Below, one piece after another: positions 31,335 through 44,091 of a stretch of DNA of 64,000 nt. Numbering within the stretch: the first letter of the stretch is position 1; each line of letters begins with the position of its first letter. The translations under genes were made by a program, and so were the position numbers. This DNA comes from Aurantiochytrium sp. KH105. Taxonomy: Eukaryota; Sar; Bigyra; Thraustochytrida; Thraustochytriidae. The notes under the pieces were generated by a model, which searched no databases, had not been told where the DNA came from, and was given only the letters and a program-made list of their open reading frames with translations. The stretch spans positions 1-64,000 of the forward strand of contig BGKB01000085.1 in the NCBI GenBank assembly GCA_003116975.1, read 5' to 3'.

Positions 31335-33623
31335 TCAGATGTCCAACGAGACGGCCGAGGTCTTCTCCGCATAAGTACGCGCAGTCTCGGTCTTGATCTC
31401 GGCCAGACCCTCGTCCTTGGTAATAAGCAAGTACAGCTCGGTCATCGGGTCGAGACGGCCCGACGCGCAGCGCACGGGGGCAGAGAGCAAAAAGGCAAGA
31501 ACAATGGTGACAATGGAGCCAATGCCCATGCCCACACCCGTCGAGTAGCCACCCGTGCCCACGGGCATGCAGCCGCAAAAGAGAGAGATGAGCGCCACGA
31601 GGAGAGCGTAGGGAGCCTGCGTGCGCACATGTGCGTCGAGACGGCACGCCGCCGCCATCGACGAGAGCACCGTGGTGTCACTAATGGGAGAGCAGTGGTC
31701 GCCCATCACCGAGCCGGCCAAGACGGCGCCCATGGTGCCATAAAAGATGTTCAAATCACCGTTGCTCGCCTCCCACGCAGGCTGGGTCACAAGAGGAAAG
31801 ACAATCGTCATGACACTCCACGAGGAACCAAGGGCAATGGCCATGATGCACGAAATCGTAAAGGTCAGCGTTGGCAGGTAGCCCACGTTCAGGCTGCCAC
31901 CCGTAATGGCGCGTGCGAACAGACGGTCGGCGCCAACAGTCGTCATAATGCTACCCACCGTCCATGCGAGGACCAGCACAACGATGGCCGGGAACAGGTG
32001 CACAAGACCGTTGATAAAGGTCGTGAACGAGTCCATGGGCGACATGAGCATGCGCGGGCCCGCCGAGGGATCGACAATGTCCTCCTCCTCGCCATCATCA
32101 TTGTAAGAGGCGACCGAGCCAACCTTGTCCATCTTGGGCTTGGGTTCCTCCTTGTCGCCGAAGCACGAGAGATTGGGCAACATGTCCTTGAAAGACTGCG
32201 CCGTCGGCAGGGTCATCTCGCCGTCCTTGGTGAACTGGAGTGCGTAAAAGACCGCGATGCACACCGCTGTGCCCACAGTGCCGATCAAGAGCGCCGTGTA
32301 CGAGTCGGAGGCCTGAATCACATCGAGAAAGTCAGCGTCGGCGCCCGTCGAGCTGCGGCCCGTCTCCACCAGAATGTAGAACACAAGAATCACGAGAATG
32401 GCCACGGGGACAAGCATATTCCACGCGCGCGCCGGCGTCGACGAGCGCACCTTGACCTGCTGCAGGTGGCTGCCGCCTTCGAAGGCACCCTCGCCACCGT
32501 CCTTGCGGCCGGAAATGTAAATCTTGCGCTCCGCAATGAGCATGGGGCCAAAGTCGCGCTGCATAATCGCCAGACTGAGCTGAAAGACAATGAGGTAGAT
32601 CGGGTAATACCTGTACGCAATGGTCGAGAGGAAGACGGCGTAGCCGCTGGTGGGGAGGCCCGTCGGGGCCGTGCCGCCGTTGGTCTCAACAATGCGGTCG
32701 ATCTCCGTCTGAATGAGCGACACTTCGTAGCCAACCCAGCTGGAAATGGGCGAAATGCTGGCAATCGGGGCGCTGGTGGCATCCGTAATCCAGGCCGTCT
32801 TCTCGCGGCTGACAAAGTTGTCGAGAATCGGGCGCATCGTGTTACCGATGACGAGCGAGTTGGTGTAGTCATCAAAAAACAGCAAGAGACCGCTGCAGAA
32901 GGCAAGAACTTGCACGGTGCGGCTCGTCTTGGCGTAGCGGATCATGAGCGAAGTCAGACCACGCGTGCCGCCCGAGCGCTGCATCATCGAGACAACGCCC
33001 GAGAGGAAGAGCGAGAACAGGATAACAAACTGATGATCGGCATCCGCCACGGCATCGACAAGGTACGTGGCAAAGGTGTCAATAAAGCCCGTGCGGAGAT
33101 CGCCGGCCGTCATGCAGGCGCCAATGAAGATGCCGCTAAAGAGACTGGCCTGCACGTCGCGAAGGAAAATGGCCACCAGCAGAACAATGATGAGGGGCAC
33201 CACCGAGGCGCCGGCGTTGATGGCCTGCGCCGAGGCCTCGCCGCTCGACGTCACGTCTTCGTCCGCAAAGCTCGCGTCCAAAGAGACCTCCATGGTCGCG
33301 GTCGTCGTACCGAGCTCCGAGGTCACGCCCGTCGCGGTGATCTCCGAGAGCAGAACGCGCGAGGCGTTGATCAGCTCGCTGCCAGAGCTGAAAGCGGCAC
33401 CGTTAACAGAGAGACGCCAGTACAGGTAGTCGCCCTGCGCGTACGCAGCGTCGAGGTCGCCCCACGAGATAGCCGCGGTGACGTCAAACTCCTCGTCCTT
33501 GAAGAGCGTATCGTAGCCCATGCTCACCTCGTCGATGCTCGGCGCGTACATGATCGTGTCCGCCTGCGCCACGGCCGCCATCGCCGCGGCGGCCATGCTT
33601 AATGCCGCTGTAGCAGCCCTCAT
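31335..33623 (-). CDS. NhaC-type Na+/H+ antiporter with signal peptide (copy 2)
   Basis: Single-exon frame of 762 aa from ATG 33623. A short signal peptide (MRAATAALSMAAAAMAAVAQA) precedes an extracytoplasmic domain like that of copy 1 (YAPSIDEVSMGYDTLFKDEEF, LYWRLSVNG). The membrane part shares long identical stretches with copy 1, such as ISPISSWVG, YRYYPIYLIVFQLSLA, GSSWSVMTIVFPLVTQPAW and DHCSPISDTTVLS. Differences concentrate in the large cytoplasmic loop (CFGDKEEPKPKMDKVGS) and both termini; copy 1 is 77 residues longer. Family role: electroneutral or electrogenic Na+/H+ exchange, plausibly for pH or salt balance in a marine cell (inference). Upstream DNA is GC-rich. Confidence 0.87.
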   Translation of the reverse strand: MRAATAALSMAAAAMAAVAQADTIMYAPSIDEVSMGYDTLFKDEEFDVTAAISWGDLDAAYAQGDYLYWRLSVNGAAFSSGSELINASRVLLSEITATGVTSELGTTTATMEVSLDASFADEDVTSSGEASAQAINAGASVVPLIIVLLVAIFLRDVQASLFSGIFIGACMTAGDLRTGFIDTFATYLVDAVADADHQFVILFSLFLSGVVSMMQRSGGTRGLTSLMIRYAKTSRTVQVLAFCSGLLLFFDDYTNSLVIGNTMRPILDNFVSREKTAWITDATSAPIASISPISSWVGYEVSLIQTEIDRIVETNGGTAPTGLPTSGYAVFLSTIAYRYYPIYLIVFQLSLAIMQRDFGPMLIAERKIYISGRKDGGEGAFEGGSHLQQVKVRSSTPARAWNMLVPVAILVILVFYILVETGRSSTGADADFLDVIQASDSYTALLIGTVGTAVCIAVFYALQFTKDGEMTLPTAQSFKDMLPNLSCFGDKEEPKPKMDKVGSVASYNDDGEEEDIVDPSAGPRMLMSPMDSFTTFINGLVHLFPAIVVLVLAWTVGSIMTTVGADRLFARAITGGSLNVGYLPTLTFTISCIMAIALGSSWSVMTIVFPLVTQPAWEASNGDLNIFYGTMGAVLAGSVMGDHCSPISDTTVLSSMAAACRLDAHVRTQAPYALLVALISLFCGCMPVGTGGYSTGVGMGIGSIVTIVLAFLLSAPVRCASGRLDPMTELYLLITKDEGLAEIKTETARTYAEKTSAVSLDI

Positions 33624-36600
33624 GCTGCGCTCTCTTGTGTCTACTGCCTCTTCGAGTCTTGATTTGTGCTCGAGTCTTGCGTCTCGGGTTTTGGTTTTGC
33701 TGCTGCTTGCCCGGTCCTGCCCGGCACCGGCGGATTGCCTGGTCCAGTCTTGACTTGGTGCTTGTGACCAGTCCTTCTTCTATGTTTGCATTTTGTCGCC
33801 CTCGCGTGCCGAGGTTGGCTGATCAGTGAGTGAGTGGCTCCACCCGCTCGTGGCCCAAGGGCCTTTTTCTTTTCCTTTTTCCTTTTTTTCTTTTCCCTTT
33901 TTTGGCTTGCTGCTTGCTTGCTGCTTGCTTGCTTTCTGCTGTTGCTTGCGCCGGCCTGGCGGCGGAAATAGCTGCTGCTGCTCGCGCTGCTCGGACCGCG
34001 CGTCGCAATCGGCCGCAGGCAGTCGGTCGGTCGGTCGGTCAGCCGGCGGCCGGCCGGCCAGCGGCCCGACTGTGACTGGCCCTGAGCAACTCGCTGTCGC
34101 TGTCAGGTCCTCGCGCGTGTCGCCTTCTGATTGCAGCAGCAGGGCTAGCGACGCAAGAAGGAGGAGGAGGCGGCAGCGCGGCACGCGCGGCCGGGCAGCA
34201 GGCCGGAACTCCTACGGCACTTTTCTCTTCCATAAAGGTCTCTCTCTCTCCCTCCCTCACTCTCTCTGTTGGAAAAATACTTTGCGAGAGACTCCTTCTC
34301 CCCTTTCTTCCCATTCTTTCTTCCTTGATTACTTTTTCGTCTTCCTCCGGCCGGCACAGCTGTGGTGACGGGGGTCACACTGCCGCTGCCGACAGCGATT
34401 GTTACTGACATGTCCACAAGCTAACCTTGAGAAAGAAAACCAGCCCTGCCGGCTGAGCCACTCGGCTTTGCCCGCCGCGCAAGTTTGCGAGCAAACGAGC
34501 GACCACCCATTGACTGTCCTTTGGCCAGATGCTCTTCCGACCATGCCGTCAGAAGCAGCAGAGCAGCGGCGGCGAGAGAACTTTTGTCAGGCTGCTGCCC
34601 CGTCACGTTTTCCTGTCGATCCTGCCTCGCCGGGCCAGGTGGACTCGCATCGCGTCGCCCAGCCTCGCAGCAGCTGCAGTGGAGCTCGCATGTCTACATA
34701 ACTAACAGTAACAAACAAACCAAAGAAATGATCTTCAAGACAAGATCACCTTTCCTTCCCCTCCTGTTCCTCAACTTGCTTCCTCTAAATGAGTCTCTTT
34801 CCGGCGCTGACCGCGTGCACGCGGCCGCTCGCGCCGCCGCCTCCGCTGCTCGTCGCCGCTCGCTCCGCCGCCACCCATCCGCAGCCGTCGCTCCACCCGT
34901 CCACGTCCCGACAGCGCGAGACTTTGCGCGGTCGACCCCGCTTCTCCCTGCCCACGCCTCGCTCTACTAACTTTCTTTCTTCATCCGCTGCCGCCATATT
35001 TTTTTCAAGCCCCTCGCGCGGCAACTCCAAAGGAGCGGCCACTCCACTCACGCGTGCGCACGCGCGAGCTGGCCTCGATGGTTTACTGACCGACACAGGC
35101 CGCAATTCTCGGCAGCGACCTGCGCCCGGGGCACGCGCGGCGGCGGCACGGCATCGTGACGCCAGGCCAGGCCTGCCCAGAGCACGCGCGGCGCGCAGAG
35201 ACTGCGAGCGAAGGCGGCTGCGAGCGAGCGCGCGAGCGAGCGGGCGAGGGGGGAGGGAGGGAGGCTCCCCGCGCGGCCACCCTCGCTGTCGTGCCGCGCG
35301 GAGGGCCAGGCCTCGGTGGCAGCCTCGGGCCTGCCTGGCCTGGGCGGGGCGCGTCGGCGTCCGGGCCTCGCGCTCGCTCGCCGCACCGGGCCAGGCTGCC
35401 TCCGGGGCCTCTTTGCTGCCGCCGGCGAGACTTCTCACGCCGTCGGGCTCGTGGGGCACGTGCGAAGGGGACGGGTTTCCTCCGGGGCGGCGATATCAGG
35501 GAGGAGGCGCAGCGACGACAACGAGGTGGCCGCTGCAGCTGGTTGCTGCAGCTGGCCGCTGCCCGAGGAGCTCCACGAATTCGGCTCGAGGGCGTTCGAT
35601 CGTTCTGCTTTCGATCGTGCTGCGAGGCTCGATCGAATCGGGTTGGATTGGATTGGATGGATTGGGCTGGCACGGGCTGGGCTGGGCTGGGCTAGGCAGC
35701 GAGTGGTTGCGGCGGCGAGGGCACGGAGAAGACTCGGCCGCAGGCGGGCAAAGAAATGGGAAGAAAAACCAAGGCCAGAATTGGGACCACGACCAACAAC
35801 CAGCACATTGCAAGAGCAAGAGCAAAAGCAACAGAAACAAGCTTCCTCCTTTATCCTCTGGCGACCGAGCAAGGCTGAGGGAGGGATGTGCCACCACTCG
35901 CAAGCGTCGCGTCCGCGGGCCGCGCTACCTCCCGGAAGCGCGCTTTTGTCCTGCCCGCGTGGCCGCGAAGGGGGGGAACAGCACGCAGGGACGCAAGGAA
36001 GCAACTTGAAAGCAAGCAAAGCAAAGCACGCAAAAAGCAATCCAAGCAAAGCACGCAAGCAATCCAAGCAAAGCACGCAAGCGAGAAAATTGGATTCGGC
36101 CGGCAGGCTTGGAACTTTAAACTGCCGGAGCGGCCGGCCACTGGACGCGGCAAAAGGTCTGAGACCGTCTGTGTCGCATGCTGCATGTTGCATGTCGCAT
36201 GTCGCATGTCGCGAGCGTCCGTCCCGTCGACCACCTGACAGGCGAAGGCTGTGCCACGGACGCGCATGAAGTCATTGATGTGAGTGCGCTGCACCACCCA
36301 TCACTGGGAGAAAGCAGGGCAGCGAACAAAGGAACGCAGCAGCGTGCGGCCGACTCGGACTCGGACTCGGACTCGGACCCAGACTCGGACTCGGACCGGG
36401 TGATGACGTGCCACGACATGGCACTTGTGCGACTAATCTCCTTGCTTGTAAAAAGAAGGCGTCGCGGTCTCTGCCCACCCATCCCCCGCTCTTGCCGATC
36501 CTGCTTCGTCAATCGGTCGATCTCTCCCTCTCTGCGCCCACTCGTTCGTGCTTTCCGTGCCGTGAATAGTGTGAACCCCCAGGTGGTAGTAGGTGTGTGC

Positions 36601-38022
36601 GCGCGCATGTCGACCAGGCTGCCGCCGTTCCTTTCAAATCCTTTCCAATCCTTTCTTCTTTCTTCTTTCTTTCTTTCTTTCGATGACCTGCTGCTGCTGC
36701 TGCCAGCCACCATGGCCAATGACCTGCCAGCCAATGGCCCGCCAGCCAGGCCTTGGCATTTATTCATTTATTCATACATTAGATCGCCGCTTGGCGGCCG
36801 CCACTGCCGCTGCCGCGTGCGATTTTTTGATTGACGCCAATCCAATCCAGTCCAGTCCAGTCCAGTCGAGTCCAGGCCAAGGCGATCCCACTCCACCTTT
36901 GTCATTTCCTTTTCTCCACCTTGCTAGCTGGCCGCCAGCCCAGGTCAAGGCAGCCAGATGATCCGCCGCAAAATGAACGATCAAGCAACAAGAGAGAGAA
37001 AGATTGGCACTTCCTTTGAGCAACAGCAACGTCGTAGCCAGGCAAGCATGACGGCGCTCGCGCTGCCCGACGATGACGCTTCTGCGCGTGCCAGGGCCCC
37101 GGCTTTCAGCTCCCCTACCGCTGCAGCCTGGCGAGGCGCGCGCGGTGCAGCCTGCAGCTGGTGGCGCCCAAAAGCAGCCTGCTGCAGGGGCTGGGCCGAT
37201 CCTACGCCAGCACAGGCCTGTCCGTCAGTCTGTCTGCTGCTCTGCTGCTGCGCGTAAGTCGCTTCGATCGCGGCCGCCGCGCCTCTTGCGACTGCCAGGT
37301 CTCTCCGATTCTCGGCACCCGGAGAGCCGCCGCGAGATCCAGCCGCAGGCAAGATTGGCGCTCCGATCGAGTGGCCTCTGCCGATGGGCCTTTTGACCGA
37401 CCGATTCTTCGAGCGAGCAATCCGAGGGCGCTTGCAGCGCAGCACCGGTCTGGCCCGAGCGGGCTGCTCGCTCTCGCTCTCGCTGCGGTGTACTATGCGG
37501 CCTCCGTCCTCGGGCTGCGTTGGACCTTGACGGTATGCGGCAGAACGCCTGCCAGTGCACTACCTCCTCGTCCAAGAGAAAGTACGAGCCCCAACGCGCG
37601 TGCCGTCGCGGATCCTGGCTCCATGCACGCACGAAAGGATCGCGGGCTGGAGGCAGGGGTGAACGGCTGGAGCCCCGGCCGCGAACGCACGAGTGGGCAG
37701 GTGGTATGTACAACGGCGCGGAGGACACATGACGGGCATCGCCCCGAAAGCGTGCATCTCCCGATGTTCGTGGTCGGCGTCCGCAGAGCCCAGGCTGCAT
37801 GCACTGCTGCTGCGGTGGGCCAGAAGGCTGCCTTCCACAATTCGCCATCCTGCTTGAACGCAGAGAGGGGGCCCAAAAACGTGCGAGCCCACGCGCGACC
37901 AATTGAAATCTGTTCGTGATCCACAGAAATCCGAGCAGTTTGCTTCGTTATGATATGGCGTCGTTGCGTGGACCGCTTTAGGGCATGACAGCACCCCGAG
38001 GCTTCCCATAGAAGAGAAGCCT
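33624..38022. other. Long GC-rich spacer upstream of antiporter copy 2
   Basis: No gene is supported over 4.4 kb. Frames such as 34789-36009 are Arg/Ala/Ser/Pro-rich on every strand. Simple repeats include GGTC near 34024-34040, GATTG and GGGCT near 35640-35695, a 22-base unit (CAATCCAAGCAAAGCACG...) twice at 36038-36081, GCATGTC near 36183-36210, GACTCG near 36353-36397 and TCCAG near 36845-36870. Confidence 0.35.
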
Positions 38023-38253
38023 AGCATGGGACTAACACCGGCGCAAACGACCAGATTGTCTCCTCAAGGTCAACAATAGCATGGGACTAGGCTACGAACA
38101 GTCACCCCCAAGCATGGGACTACCACTAGCGCGTGCAATAGCATGGGACTGCTCTCTTCATCAAAAGCATGGGACTACGAATACGAGCACAAGCATGGGA
38201 CTAGGACCGGGAGCACAAAGAAAAGCACGGGACAAGAGATAAGCATGGGACGA
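38023..38253. repeat. Eight interspersed AGCATGGGACTA words
   Basis: The 12-mer or a one- to two-base variant begins at 38023, 38078, 38111, 38140, 38166, 38192, 38224 (AGCACGGGACAA) and 38242, at spacings of 55, 33, 29, 26, 26, 32 and 18. The DNA between the words is not conserved, so this is a spaced motif array rather than a plain tandem repeat. It lies 3' of the minus-strand adenylosuccinate lyase gene. Confidence 0.85.
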
Positions 38254-38369
38254 GCAGAGTGTCGCAAGTTATATCATCTGAATCTCGAGCGGAATTCAGA
38301 TAGCAAGTAGTGTCCTAAAAAAATGCACGCCATGCATTTCTTTTGGAGGAATCATCTAATTTACGCCAC

Positions 38370-38585
38370 ACGAGAACACTCAAGTTACGGATCGTTCATG
38401 AAGCGAAACACCCAAGTCCCGAGTTGTTCATGAAAGCAAAACGCTCGAGTCCTGAATGATTCATGAAGCAAAAGACACACTTTCTGAATTATCCATGAAG
38501 CAAAACACTCGACTTCTGAATCGTTCATGAAGCAAACAAAACACGCGAGTCCTGAATCGATAAAATGGCGAGTCCTGAATCAGTA
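38370..38585. repeat. 32-bp minisatellite, about seven full or partial copies
   Basis: TTCATGAAGCAAAACACTCG followed by AGTCCTGAATCG recurs, with TTCATG (one copy TCCATG) at 38395, 38427, 38460, 38492 and 38524: period 32-33. Partial copies flank the array (CGAGAACACTCAAG before it, GCGAGTCCTGAATC twice after it). There are no unique spacers, so it is not a CRISPR-type array. Confidence 0.85.
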
Positions 38586-38766
38586 CAACGTCGAGCAAAT
38601 TTCGGCAGTCTTCAAAAAGGAGAGAGAGAAGAAAAGAAAAAAGAACTGCCGAACGCAAGCCATCAACCAAGTCTGGACCGGCCACAAACAAAAAGAGCAA
38701 CAAACACTGTCTTCAAAAAAGTTCAAGAGTGATACGCTTCCTTTCACACACATGCATGCTACGAGA

Positions 38767-40980
<2,214 letters not shown>

Positions 40981-42405
40981 TCAATCCTCAAGAGCTGGCA
41001 TGTCCTCAAGTGCGGCAAGGGCGTCTTCTTCAAGTGTCTTTTGCTCCTGCGCGCGTTCGCGGGCCTGATTCTCTGCATTGGCACGTGCCATGGGCTGGAA
41101 AATCTTGTTGTGAAATAAGTTCTTCTCCTCTGCGCGGTAGCGTACCGCGTGTTCCCGAAGGAGCTTTTCCAAGACAACTAAGTCTTTGCGCAACGCAGCA
41201 AGCGCCCGTTTTTGCCGTTCCCATTCCCCCTTTGATAAAATCCCGTCTTCAGGTTCATGCAAAAGCAACGAGTGAGCCAATCGATAGTCCTCGCGCGCCG
41301 CCTTGAGCATATCCGTCGCGTGCTCCAGAACCCAGAACTCGCGCCGCTCCTCCTTGGCAAACTCCCCGCGAAGCAAAGCACAGTGCACCTGTGCACGTCG
41401 GAACAGTCCCTTGACGCTCTCCGGGTCTATTTCCAGCGCTTGGTCGCAATCCCACATGGCTTCGTCGAGCATGTTGAGCTTAAGCTTGCATAACGCCCTA
41501 TTAAGGTGCAAAATGTGCTTGCACGCACCCACACAATTCCGCTCTTCTTCGCTAAGGTTCTGAGAATACTCTTCCTTTGAGAAAAAAATGGTCACAAACG
41601 CGCGATCATACAGCTTCTTCGCCTCCTCCAAATTTCCCGCCTTGAAAGCACCATTACCGCGCTCCCGCTCCGTCTCCGCAAGGCCAAGACGCTCGTCGAC
41701 AGATGGGGGTGGATTTGCTTCGTACCGAGCTCGGTCTTCAGCCTCACGCTCCATGCGCGATCGTTCTAGCTCATCTCGAGACGGGATTGGCGGCAAAGCG
41801 CGATCCCAATCCACAATCTCAAACTCAAATAGGACTGATTCGTGAGGGCCCACCTTGGGTGCGTATCCTTGCGCACCATAGGCCAATTGCGGTGCGCAAA
41901 CAAAAGCAGCCACCTCATTTTTGCGCATTGTGAGCAATGCTTGATCCCAAGCTTGGCATCGCCCCAGAGCAACATACATGGGATCCATCTGTTCGCGCTG
42001 ATACTCTTGATCAACAGTGTCCTGCGAAAACCGCCCCAGCATCACCTCATACGGATCGTCCGTGCCACCCACGTGCTTGCCTTCCACAACATCGCGCGTC
42101 GTCTCAAAAATGTCTGGCCATGCTTGCGTGCGCTCGTCCCATAATCTGCCAACAACGTGAATTCGCGTTGGGCATCCGACCGCCGGCTGAGGACTTCCCG
42201 CGGGTGCCGCGCGAATCGTTTTCTTCAAAAGACTGTAGTCGCCCGTCTCCGAGATGTCCACAAAGCCCTCGTCCAGCTGACGCTGGATGAAGCTACTCGG
42301 GCGCAGCGTCGCGCGGTTTTCCTCGCGAACGCAGTGCGCGCATCGCCCGCCACGGTAGCGCACCAAGTCTTTGCCTCGCCCGCCACAGCGCGAGCACCGC
42401 TGCAT
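40981..42405 (-). CDS. FKBP-type prolyl isomerase with TPR domain
   Basis: Frame of 474 aa from ATG 42405. An N-terminal zinc-ribbon-like pair (CSRCGGRG and CAHC) precedes an FKBP-like domain at about residues 65-205. That domain has VVEGKHVGGTDDPYEVMLGR, a long insert, then MRKNEVAAFVCAPQLAYGAQGYAPKVGPHESVLFEFEIVDW, the typical FKBP ending. TPR repeats follow at about 240-370 (AETERERGNGAFKAGNLEEAKKLYDRA, NRALCKLKLNMLDEAMWDCDQALEID), then a charged helical tail. FKBP-TPR proteins are Hsp90 co-chaperones. Several active-site aromatic positions are not obvious, so catalysis is uncertain. The N-terminal zinc ribbon is not usual for the family. Confidence 0.82.
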   Translation of the reverse strand: MQRCSRCGGRGKDLVRYRGGRCAHCVREENRATLRPSSFIQRQLDEGFVDISETGDYSLLKKTIRAAPAGSPQPAVGCPTRIHVVGRLWDERTQAWPDIFETTRDVVEGKHVGGTDDPYEVMLGRFSQDTVDQEYQREQMDPMYVALGRCQAWDQALLTMRKNEVAAFVCAPQLAYGAQGYAPKVGPHESVLFEFEIVDWDRALPPIPSRDELERSRMEREAEDRARYEANPPPSVDERLGLAETERERGNGAFKAGNLEEAKKLYDRAFVTIFFSKEEYSQNLSEEERNCVGACKHILHLNRALCKLKLNMLDEAMWDCDQALEIDPESVKGLFRRAQVHCALLRGEFAKEERREFWVLEHATDMLKAAREDYRLAHSLLLHEPEDGILSKGEWERQKRALAALRKDLVVLEKLLREHAVRYRAEEKNLFHNKIFQPMARANAENQARERAQEQKTLEEDALAALEDMPALED

Positions 42406-42750
42406 CGTTTTCGCCGTTCTTGTGCGCGCGTGGCTTGCGCGCGCGTCCGAACAGCGCCCAGCTGGGACTGGAACTCCTCGTGCGCAAGGGACTGACTGAC
42501 TGACTGACTGATTGACTGACCGCCCGAATGACCGACCGCCTGTTCATTCGATGTCACGCCAGCCTGACTGGCTGTGACAGCTGTGAGCAGGGCCCATCTT
42601 AACGGCTATACGTAGCCAGGCCTAGGCCTAGTTTGTGAAAACAGAAGTAAATGAAAAAAAATTGATGGAAACTTCAAACAACGGGAACTCACTGTCCAGG
42701 GAAAGATAGACTGTGAGAGCTAGTTCTCGATCGAGAGGGGAGGGGGAGAC
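42406..42750. other. Spacer between FKBP-TPR and ZIP genes
   Basis: Contains a GACT tetranucleotide run at 42488-42515, close upstream of the FKBP-TPR start, and an AT-rich stretch near 42640-42690 that likely holds the ZIP gene's 3' end. No gene is seen. Confidence 0.45.
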
Positions 42751-44091
42751 TCAATGGTCGTGGTCATCGTGGTCTGCATGGCAGTGGATGTGATAGAGAT
42801 TTGTGAGGCCAATGAGAACGGCGCCAATGATGAACAGACCGAAGCGGAAGAAGAGAACTTTCTTGTCCAGCCCTTCATCAAAGACTTTAGGGACGAGCGT
42901 GGACAACGAAACAAAGATGATGTACCCAGCACCATACAGAAGCACGAGACCCTGGCCTTCCACGGAGATTTCGCCGCTCAAGGCAAGCGCAATGACAACA
43001 CCAAGAACTGCCAGGAGTGAGCTAAGGAAGTTGTAGAAGATGGCCATTTTGATCGAAAGACCTGCCGAAAGGAGTACCACGAAGTCGACGACTTCTTGTG
43101 GGATCTCGTGAAGAAGAATGGCTGCCAGAGTAATCCACCCAAGGTTTGATTCCGAGCAGAACGCGAAAGCCGTTCCGATGATAAGGCCGTCAGTAAGATT
43201 ACACATGCCATCTCCAATGACGACGTTTGCGATGAGGAGGTAAGAAACAATCTTCGATCCGGTCGAATTCTCCTTTGCAGCCTCAAAGTCTTCCTGCGAC
43301 AAGATGGCTCCTGAAGAAGAGATCTCACGCTTTACTGTTGGAAGCGCGATTTGCATGAATAGAGCACTTGCAATGCCACCGAGGAAACACGCCCCCTGCC
43401 GCCACGTATACGAAGCCTCTTCGACAGCCTCAGGTAGGAGGTGAGCCAGGACAAAGCTCAAAAGAAGGCCTGTCGCAAAGGCAGACATACTGTCCAACAC
43501 GGGCTCCGTGATACGTCCTCTGCTCACAATGACAATCGCGACGCCAGCAATGGACGCGAGGGCGGAAAGAATCCCCGCTGCAATGCCCTTTCCCCACATT
43601 TGTGATGTGATTTCTTCCGGCAGGACATCCGACACTTCGCACTCATGCTCCGCCACGGCAGCTCCATCAACCAAGACTGCAGAACAACATCCTTCAAAGT
43701 GCTCGATCACGAGCTCGCCGTCTTCGCAAACCGGGATTTCACAAAAGTCCTCATCGAAGTCTTCTGCATGCTCCGAAGAGCACGAGTCAAAGAGGCTATC
43801 GTTCAGAGGAACACCCAAGAAGGCTTGCGAATCCATGTACACTGAAAATGAATCGTTCGTGCACGCAAAAACTTGAAATGTGGCTTCAGAGTTCACAGAC
43901 TCTGGAATGTCAGAGGCGGGGTTAAGATCTCCTGCGATCTCTTCGAGAACTTCCCTGAGTCTCTCATTGGACTCGGCGCACTCGTCCTCGTCATGATCGT
44001 GCTCGTGATCATGGTCGTCAGCGGCAAGCGCGCAAGGGACACTGACACTCGCGCATGCTAGCGCGAGCAAGAGAAGGCCGGCCTTGCGCAT
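42751..44091 (-). CDS. ZIP-family (SLC39) metal transporter with altered metal-site residues
   Basis: Frame of 446 aa from ATG 44091. A signal peptide (MRKAGLLLLALACASVSVPCALA) is followed by a His/Asp cluster (DDHDHEHDHDED) and a Cys-rich luminal domain of about 140 residues. Eight membrane helices follow. The helix-4 motif, usually HNxxD, reads CNLTDGLIIG. The helix-5 motif, usually HEIPHE, reads HEIPQEVVDF. The C-terminus is again His-rich (HIHCHADHDDHDH). ZIP proteins bring Zn2+ or other divalent metals into the cytosol. The replaced histidines suggest changed metal preference, as known for ZIP8/14-type variants (inference). It lies head to head with a CobW-type zinc GTPase gene. Confidence 0.88.
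   Translation of the reverse strand: MRKAGLLLLALACASVSVPCALAADDHDHEHDHDEDECAESNERLREVLEEIAGDLNPASDIPESVNSEATFQVFACTNDSFSVYMDSQAFLGVPLNDSLFDSCSSEHAEDFDEDFCEIPVCEDGELVIEHFEGCCSAVLVDGAAVAEHECEVSDVLPEEITSQMWGKGIAAGILSALASIAGVAIVIVSRGRITEPVLDSMSAFATGLLLSFVLAHLLPEAVEEASYTWRQGACFLGGIASALFMQIALPTVKREISSSGAILSQEDFEAAKENSTGSKIVSYLLIANVVIGDGMCNLTDGLIIGTAFAFCSESNLGWITLAAILLHEIPQEVVDFVVLLSAGLSIKMAIFYNFLSSLLAVLGVVIALALSGEISVEGQGLVLLYGAGYIIFVSLSTLVPKVFDEGLDKKVLFFRFGLFIIGAVLIGLTNLYHIHCHADHDDHDH

Noticed and set aside
31284-33602. 772-codon plus-strand open frame opposite antiporter copy 2
   Set aside because: It mirrors the antiporter's codon bias in the complementary frame, has Arg/His/Gly-heavy composition, and shows no domain. 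The minus-strand product is clearly the real protein.
34789-36009. 406-codon plus-strand frame in the GC-rich spacer
   Set aside because: All frames on both strands are open here because of GC content; Arg/Ala/Gly/Pro composition and simple repeats argue against coding.
38370-38585. CRISPR-like direct repeats
   Set aside because: The 32-base units are head to tail without unique spacers and the genome is eukaryotic; it is a minisatellite.
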